From assembly GCA_002405875.1 (NCBI GenBank), contig DHMR01000096.1:35392-69296 (forward strand): a stretch of 33,905 nucleotides of DNA, given 5' to 3'. How positions within the stretch are numbered: the first letter of the stretch is position 1; each line of letters opens with the position of its first letter. The DNA comes from a bacterium UBA4637 (GTDB taxonomy: Bacteria; Bacteroidota; Bacteroidia; Bacteroidales; Bacteroidaceae). The notes under the pieces were generated by a model. The model had not been told where the DNA came from. It saw only the letters and a list, made by a program, of their open reading frames with translations, and did no database searches. The translations under genes and the position numbers were made by a program. This document shows positions 29,650 through 33,905 of this stretch, piece by piece.

Positions 29650-31725
29650 TTAATTTTTCTTCAGCACAAGGGCAGAGCGAGCTGGCAGATAGAGCTTGAG
29701 CCACTCCTTGTGATCCTCCAGGTAGAGAGGGTCGTAGCAGGTGAGGTGGATCATCGAGTCATCGTTGAGTCCGTTGCCACCGAAATCCTTGCTGTCTGTG
29801 TCCAAGACGATGCTGTAGGAGCCCGTCGGTACCAGGAACCCATAGTCGGTGAACGACTGGGTCGGCGAGAAGTTGAACACAAACAGGAGGTCGCCCCTCG
29901 TGAAGGCCAACACTTGGTCGCCGTCGTTGTGCCAGATTTCTTGTACTGGTGTCTTGTTAAAATTCTTTTCACTCTTGATCACCTTGAGCATCTCTCGGTC
30001 GAAGTCGCCCAGGTAGTGATAGCATAAGTCCTTGTTGTCAACCAAGTTCCACTGGCGGCGGGCATACTTGTAGCTCCATCCGTTGCCTTCCCTCGGGAAG
30101 TCGATCCACTCAGGATGTCCAAACTCGTTGCCCATGAAGTTGAGGTATCCGCCGTTGATGGTGGAAGCCGTCACGAGCCGTATCATCTTGTGGAGGGCGA
30201 TGCCACGGTGCACCTTGTCGTTCTCGTCTCCCTTCTTGAAGTGCCAGTACATGTCGGCGTCGATCAAGCGGAAGATGATGGTCTTGTCGCCCACCAACGC
30301 CTGGTCGTGACTCTCACAGTAGGAGATGGTCTTCTCGTCCTTGCGGCGGTTCTTCACCTCCCAGAAAATGCTGCTTGGCTTCCATGCCTCGTCAGGCAAT
30401 TCCTTGATGGTCTTGATCCAGAAGTCAGGGATGTTCATCGCCATGCGATAGTCGAAGCCGTAGCCTCCGTCCTTGAACTTGGCGGCAAGCCCCGGCATGC
30501 CACTGACCTCCTCGGCGATGGTGATGGCATTCTTGTTGACCTCGTGAATCAGGCAGTTGGCGAGGGTGAGATAGCAAATGGCGTTGTCGTCCTCATGTCC
30601 GTTGAAGTAGTCGGCATAGTTGCAGAAGGCCTCGCCCAAGCCATGGCTGTAATACAGCATGGAGGTGACACCATCGAAGCGGAAGCCGTCGAAATGATAC
30701 TGCGTCAGCCAGAACTTGCAGTTGCTCAGCAAGAAATGGATGACCTGGTCCTTGCCATAGTCGAAGCACAGGCTGTCCCAAGCCGGATGCTCGTGGCGAT
30801 CGCCAGGATAGAAGTACTGGTTCGGATCGCCGGCAAAGTTGCCGAGGCCTTCGATTTCATTCTTGACGGCGTGGGAATGCACGATGTCCATGATGACGGC
30901 GATGCCATGCTGGTGTGCCGTGTCGATCAAGTCCTTCAGCTCCTCCGGTGTGCCGAAACGACTGCTGGCAGCAAAGAAACTGCTCACATGGTAGCCGAAG
31001 GATCCATAGTATGGATGTTCCTGTATCGCCATGATCTGGATGCAGTTGTAACCATCCTTGATGATACGTGGCAGCACGTTCTCCTTGAACTCCGTATAGG
31101 AGCCCACCTTCTCGGCATCCTGTCCCATTCCGATATGGCATTCGTAGATGAGCAGCGGGGAGTTCTTTGGGCGGAAACTCTTCTTCTTCCAAACGTAAGG
31201 TTCCGCTGGATTCCACACCTGCGCCGAGAAGATCTTGGTCCTCTTGTCTTGCACCACTCTCGTAGCCCAGGCAGGAATGCGCTCGCCTTCTCCCCCATTC
31301 CAGTGTATCTTCAACTTGAAGAGGTCGCCGTGCTTCATCGCCTTCGCCGGCATTCTCAGCTCCCAGTTGTCCGTGCCCGGAATACGCTTGACACGATAGG
31401 CCTTGGTCTCCTTCCAGCGGTTGAAGTCGCCGATGATATACATGTCGGTGGCGTTTGGCGCCCACTCTCGGAAGATCCATCCGCCACGTGGGCATCTGTG
31501 CAATCCGAAGTACTCATAACCATTGGCGAAGTCGCTCAATTTTTGCTTGCCGTTCTGGGTGAGTTGGTTGATTTTCCACAATGCGTGCTCATGACGCCCC
31601 CGGATCGCATCCTCGTAGGGTTCGAGATAAGGGTCGTTCTTCACTAATCCTATATGTTTAGGCGTAGCCTCCTTCTCCACCTTCTTGGTGGTTGGCTTCC
31701 CGCTAGCTGTATTCTTTGTTGCCAT
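29650..31725 (-). CDS. glgB: 1,4-alpha-glucan branching enzyme, eukaryotic-like GH13_8 type
   Basis: GlgB makes alpha-1,6 branches in glycogen by transferring a cut alpha-1,4 chain. The 691-residue product has an N-terminal CBM48 domain (about 70-160, with GWIFREWAPNATDMYIIGDF) and the GH13 barrel. Catalytic elements are DIVHSH (280-285), the nucleophile Asp351 in FDGFRFDGVTS, Glu405 in ITIAEEVSGM and Asp474 in ESHDQALVGDKT. The eukaryote-like branch is supported by HAVKNEIEGLGNF, DGVTSMLYYSHGLGE and SHDQALVGDKT, which resemble GBE1-type enzymes. The C-terminal all-beta domain ends the protein. The start is ATG at 31725. It follows the YhcH-like gene by 56 nt and is 10 nt ahead of the DUF6057-like gene. 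Confidence 0.96.
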   Translation of the reverse strand: MATKNTASGKPTTKKVEKEATPKHIGLVKNDPYLEPYEDAIRGRHEHALWKINQLTQNGKQKLSDFANGYEYFGLHRCPRGGWIFREWAPNATDMYIIGDFNRWKETKAYRVKRIPGTDNWELRMPAKAMKHGDLFKLKIHWNGGEGERIPAWATRVVQDKRTKIFSAQVWNPAEPYVWKKKSFRPKNSPLLIYECHIGMGQDAEKVGSYTEFKENVLPRIIKDGYNCIQIMAIQEHPYYGSFGYHVSSFFAASSRFGTPEELKDLIDTAHQHGIAVIMDIVHSHAVKNEIEGLGNFAGDPNQYFYPGDRHEHPAWDSLCFDYGKDQVIHFLLSNCKFWLTQYHFDGFRFDGVTSMLYYSHGLGEAFCNYADYFNGHEDDNAICYLTLANCLIHEVNKNAITIAEEVSGMPGLAAKFKDGGYGFDYRMAMNIPDFWIKTIKELPDEAWKPSSIFWEVKNRRKDEKTISYCESHDQALVGDKTIIFRLIDADMYWHFKKGDENDKVHRGIALHKMIRLVTASTINGGYLNFMGNEFGHPEWIDFPREGNGWSYKYARRQWNLVDNKDLCYHYLGDFDREMLKVIKSEKNFNKTPVQEIWHNDGDQVLAFTRGDLLFVFNFSPTQSFTDYGFLVPTGSYSIVLDTDSKDFGGNGLNDDSMIHLTCYDPLYLEDHKEWLKLYLPARSALVLKKN

Positions 31726-31781
31726 AACTCATGATTTTAGATAGGTTGATAACTATTACATTTTTTGGGATACCTGCCAGG

Positions 31782-32225
31782 TTATGCCTTGATCTTGAAG
31801 ATTGCCTTGTGGATGTCACCGGTGCCGATACATGGCTGATGACCGTCCTGAGGGGCAAAGAGTGCGAATTCGCCCGGCTGGCAAGTGACGTAGCAGGAAG
31901 CCACGGCACCTGGGTACTTGGTGCAGTCCTTCGCCTCGTTGTACTCGGCTTCTGGGAGATTCTGCAAAGGCAGATATCCGTATGTCTCCTCGTTGTCCAG
32001 AGGAATCTGGATGTCCAACATCTTCTTGTGGGTCTCAAACACGGCCTGGTCTGGAGTTTTGCCATGAGCTGTGGTGATGTTGACAAACAGGTCGCCACCC
32101 TGGATGGCGTGCTTGCCGTCCTCCAACTCATTCAAGTCGTTCTCTTTCAAGAACTTCACGACCTCTTCCAAGAGAGGATTGAGAGAAACATACTTCTCCA
32201 AATTGTCTAATGTATCTACTATCAT
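31782..32225 (-). CDS. YhcH/YjgK/YiaL (NanQ-like) family protein
   Basis: This 147-residue protein belongs to the YhcH/YjgK/YiaL family. It has a conserved GGDLFVNITTAHGKTPDQAVFETHKKMLDIQIPL flow, including the E-H-x-x-x-D-x-Q metal-site pattern (ETHKKMLDIQ), and CQPGEFALFAPQDGHQPC near the C-terminus. The E. coli NanQ member is a sialic acid anomerase; whether this one acts on sialic acid or another sugar is not known. The cupin-like fold would be cytoplasmic. It precedes glgB on the same strand. I could not find a clear promoter upstream. Confidence 0.9.
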   Translation of the reverse strand: MIVDTLDNLEKYVSLNPLLEEVVKFLKENDLNELEDGKHAIQGGDLFVNITTAHGKTPDQAVFETHKKMLDIQIPLDNEETYGYLPLQNLPEAEYNEAKDCTKYPGAVASCYVTCQPGEFALFAPQDGHQPCIGTGDIHKAIFKIKA

Positions 32226-32308
32226 AATTGAAATATTTAAATTCTAAAAGTTGTTAGTATCTCGTTAAGACGCTTTGATTCATACTCTTTGGTCAGTCCT
32301 CGAATCCA

Positions 32309-33427
32309 TTAGTCTTCGAAGCGCTTTCCGTTCTCATACGTTCCACGTGCTGTAATCTGGCCATTGCGGTCTTTCTCTACGAACTTGCCGTCTCGCTGGT
32401 CGTTGCGGTAAGTGCCCTCGAACCGCTTTCCATCCTTGGTTTCCTCGATGCATGCACCCTCACGCTTTCCGTTGCGGTAGATGCCCTTGAAACGGTTGCC
32501 GTTGGCATAGTGGATGATGACCTCGCCGTTGACATGACCGTTGCGGAACTCACCCTCAAAGATGTCGCCGCTCTTCTTGGTCAATTTGCCACGACCGTTT
32601 TGCAGGTCGTCTTTCCAGTTGCCCACATAGATGTCGCCATTTTTCCAGATGAAGGTTCCTTGCCCGTTTCTCATGCCATCACGGAACTGTCCGGTGTACT
32701 TGTCACCTTGGGCTGAACGGAAGATACCGATGCCGGTGCGTTCGCCCTGTACGTAGTCGCCCTCGTAGACATCGCCGTTATGGAACTTATAGATGCCCTT
32801 GCCGTCCTGTATGTCATCCTTCCAGTCGCCGTTGTAGACATCGCCGTCGGCGTAATGGAACACCCCCTTGCCCGAGCGCTGGTTGTCCACCCAGTTGCCG
32901 TCGTAGGTGCTGCCATCACCCCAGTCGTAGAATCCGTTGCCATTCTTCATGTCGTTCATCCACTGACCTTTGTAATAGGCGCCGCTGGCATAGGTATAGG
33001 TGCCACGTCCCTGGCGCTTGTCCATGTACCAGTCGCCATCATACTTGTCATGGTTGTAATAGTACATGACACCGTGCCCGTGCTGATAGTCACGAAACCA
33101 AAGGCCTACATACTTGTTGTTGTTTTGGAAATAATAAGTTCCTCTGCCGTTTTGCTGGTCCTGGGTCCACTGGCCCTCATACTTTTCCCCATCGGCAAAA
33201 GTATAGACACCATAGCCTTCACGCTTGCCCTTGACATAGGAACCCTCGTAAGTGTTGCCCGACTTATAGATCGTGGAACCCTTACCTTGTGGTTTTCCTC
33301 CGGCCATTTCTCCCTTGTACTGCCCTCCGTCGCGAGTAGTACAAGAGCCCAAGTAGATCTTCTGTGCGGAAGCCATCATTGGGGCGGTCATGAGTAATAT
33401 AGATATAAGCTTTATCTTGTCTATCAT
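32309..33427 (-). CDS. Exported MORN-repeat protein
   Basis: The 372-residue product starts with a signal peptide (MIDKIKLISILLMTAPMMA, then SAQ) and consists of about 14 tandem 23-residue MORN repeats from residue 34 to the end. The units follow the pattern Y-x-G-x-W/Y...G-x-G-x-(Y/F)...G, as in EKYEGQWTQDQQNGRGTYYF and DVYEGDYVQGERTGIGIF. MORN repeats often mediate binding to lipids or proteins, but no partner or enzymatic domain is seen here. The signal peptide puts it in the periplasm or at the cell surface. It has its own promoter (33451-33481). Confidence 0.93.
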   Translation of the reverse strand: MIDKIKLISILLMTAPMMASAQKIYLGSCTTRDGGQYKGEMAGGKPQGKGSTIYKSGNTYEGSYVKGKREGYGVYTFADGEKYEGQWTQDQQNGRGTYYFQNNNKYVGLWFRDYQHGHGVMYYYNHDKYDGDWYMDKRQGRGTYTYASGAYYKGQWMNDMKNGNGFYDWGDGSTYDGNWVDNQRSGKGVFHYADGDVYNGDWKDDIQDGKGIYKFHNGDVYEGDYVQGERTGIGIFRSAQGDKYTGQFRDGMRNGQGTFIWKNGDIYVGNWKDDLQNGRGKLTKKSGDIFEGEFRNGHVNGEVIIHYANGNRFKGIYRNGKREGACIEETKDGKRFEGTYRNDQRDGKFVEKDRNGQITARGTYENGKRFED

Positions 33428-33450
33428 TGTCGTTCGTATTGTTCAATCCC

Positions 33451-33481
33451 CAAAATTATACAAAATCTACCAAACCACAAA
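33451..33481 (-). promoter_or_regulatory. Promoter of the MORN-repeat gene
   Basis: On the minus strand TTTG (33478-33481), a 19-bp spacer and TAATTTTG (33451-33458) match the consensus. Transcription would start near 33444, 17 nt before the ATG. Confidence 0.7.
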
Positions 33482-33558
33482 ATAGATTAAGTAAATTTAA
33501 GGTTAAAAAGCAATCCGAATACATTCTTACGAGTAAAAGCACGTAAAAATACAAAAAA

Positions 33559-33594
33559 AGATTGCAACTCTCAAATACATGAGAATTGCAATCT
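33559..33594 (-). terminator. Intrinsic terminator after rplT
   Basis: AGATTGCAACTCTCA (33559-33573) pairs with TGAGAATTGCAATCT (33580-33594) with one mismatch and a 6-nt loop. On the minus strand a T-run (complement of 33553-33559) follows directly. Confidence 0.85.
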
Positions 33595-33668
33595 TCATCA
33601 TTTCAATCACTCTCGGAACGAAGCCGAGGGAAGATTTATAGAATCTTCTTCGCCTGATGGCAAAGGAT

Positions 33669-33905
33669 TTACTTCACCTTCTCTACGATAGCCTTGAAAG
33701 CCTCTGGGTTGTTGACAGCGAGTTCAGCGAGCACCTTACGGTTGATCTCGATACCTGCCTTGTGAAGAGCACCCATCAACTGGCTATAGCTCATGTTCTC
33801 CAAACGAGCAGCAGCATTGATACGCTGGATCCACAATGCGCGGAAGTTGCGCTTCTTGTTACGACGGTCACGATAAGCGTAAGTAAGACCCTTCTCCCAA
33901 GTGTT
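33669..33905 (-). CDS. rplT: 50S ribosomal protein L20, 3' part (cut by the window edge)
   Basis: The last 78 codons are present, starting [20 protein letters not shown], then [20 protein letters not shown] and ending AIVEKVK. These match ribosomal protein L20, an early assembly protein of the 50S subunit that binds 23S rRNA. The gene runs off the right end of the window. It stops at 33669 and is followed by a strong terminator, so the transcript ends there. In most bacteria it lies behind infC and rpmI, which would be outside this window. Confidence 0.97.
   Translation of the reverse strand, partial: NTWEKGLTYAYRDRRNKKRNFRALWIQRINAAARLENMSYSQLMGALHKAGIEINRKVLAELAVNNPEAFKAIVEKVK

Noticed and set aside
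30115..31647. 510-codon plus-strand frame opposite glgB
   Set aside because: Antisense shadow of glgB; its sequence lacks domain patterns, while the minus strand has all GH13 motifs.

Overview
The window looks like chromosomal DNA of a Bacteroidales bacterium, most likely Prevotella/Segatella. The support is promoters of the Bacteroidetes type (-33 TTTG, 19-21 bp, -7 TAnnTTTG) in front of many genes, few Shine-Dalgarno sites, a TamL-type outer-membrane lipoprotein, a T9SS-like C-terminal sorting domain, an HU-related protein next to a 'smalltalk' peptide, and a lysine-type 3-phosphoglycerate dehydrogenase. No rRNA, tRNA or CRISPR array was seen.

Layout. (1) 1-5.6 kb, core: a membrane protein and a SpoU RNA methyltransferase (minus), divergent from a TamL/BamA-like lipoprotein (plus), then a small lipoprotein and a YycJ/WalJ-like metallo-hydrolase. 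(2) 5.6-18.5 kb, accessory: a smalltalk peptide and HU-related protein; a scrambled locus in which a signal-less piece of a surface protein runs, out of frame, into the last domains of a LacZ-type beta-galactosidase; an Rpn/PD-(D/E)XK nuclease with internal 24-bp repeats; two short 'K-x-Y-x-x-P' peptides; a 1506-residue secreted repeat protein; a plasmid-type Rep_3 initiator with an inverted repeat at its start and a long structured leader or ncRNA upstream; and a phage-like N-acetylmuramoyl-L-alanine amidase/DUF5675 pair behind a set of nested G+C-rich palindromes. (3) 18.6-33.9 kb, core metabolism: an AraC regulator, dapA, truA, yigZ, a DUF1015 protein, serA, serC, a DbpA-like DEAD-box helicase, a TPR protein, a DUF6057-like membrane protein, glgB, a YhcH/NanQ-like protein, an exported MORN-repeat protein and the 3' end of rplT.

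How genes work together: serC and serA supply serine biosynthesis, and the DUF1015 protein behind them carries a DGHHR motif that recalls ParB/Srx-fold serine kinases. DapA opens the diaminopimelate/lysine branch. glgB lies in a same-strand set (yhcH-like, glgB, DUF6057-like, TPR) that may be one transcription unit. The amidase and DUF5675 genes overlap by 4 nt and resemble a phage lysis or peptidoglycan-processing pair. The most unusual parts are the 16.5-17.5 kb non-coding stretch between rep and the amidase, the adhesin/LacZ chimera, and the short peptides beside secreted-protein genes.
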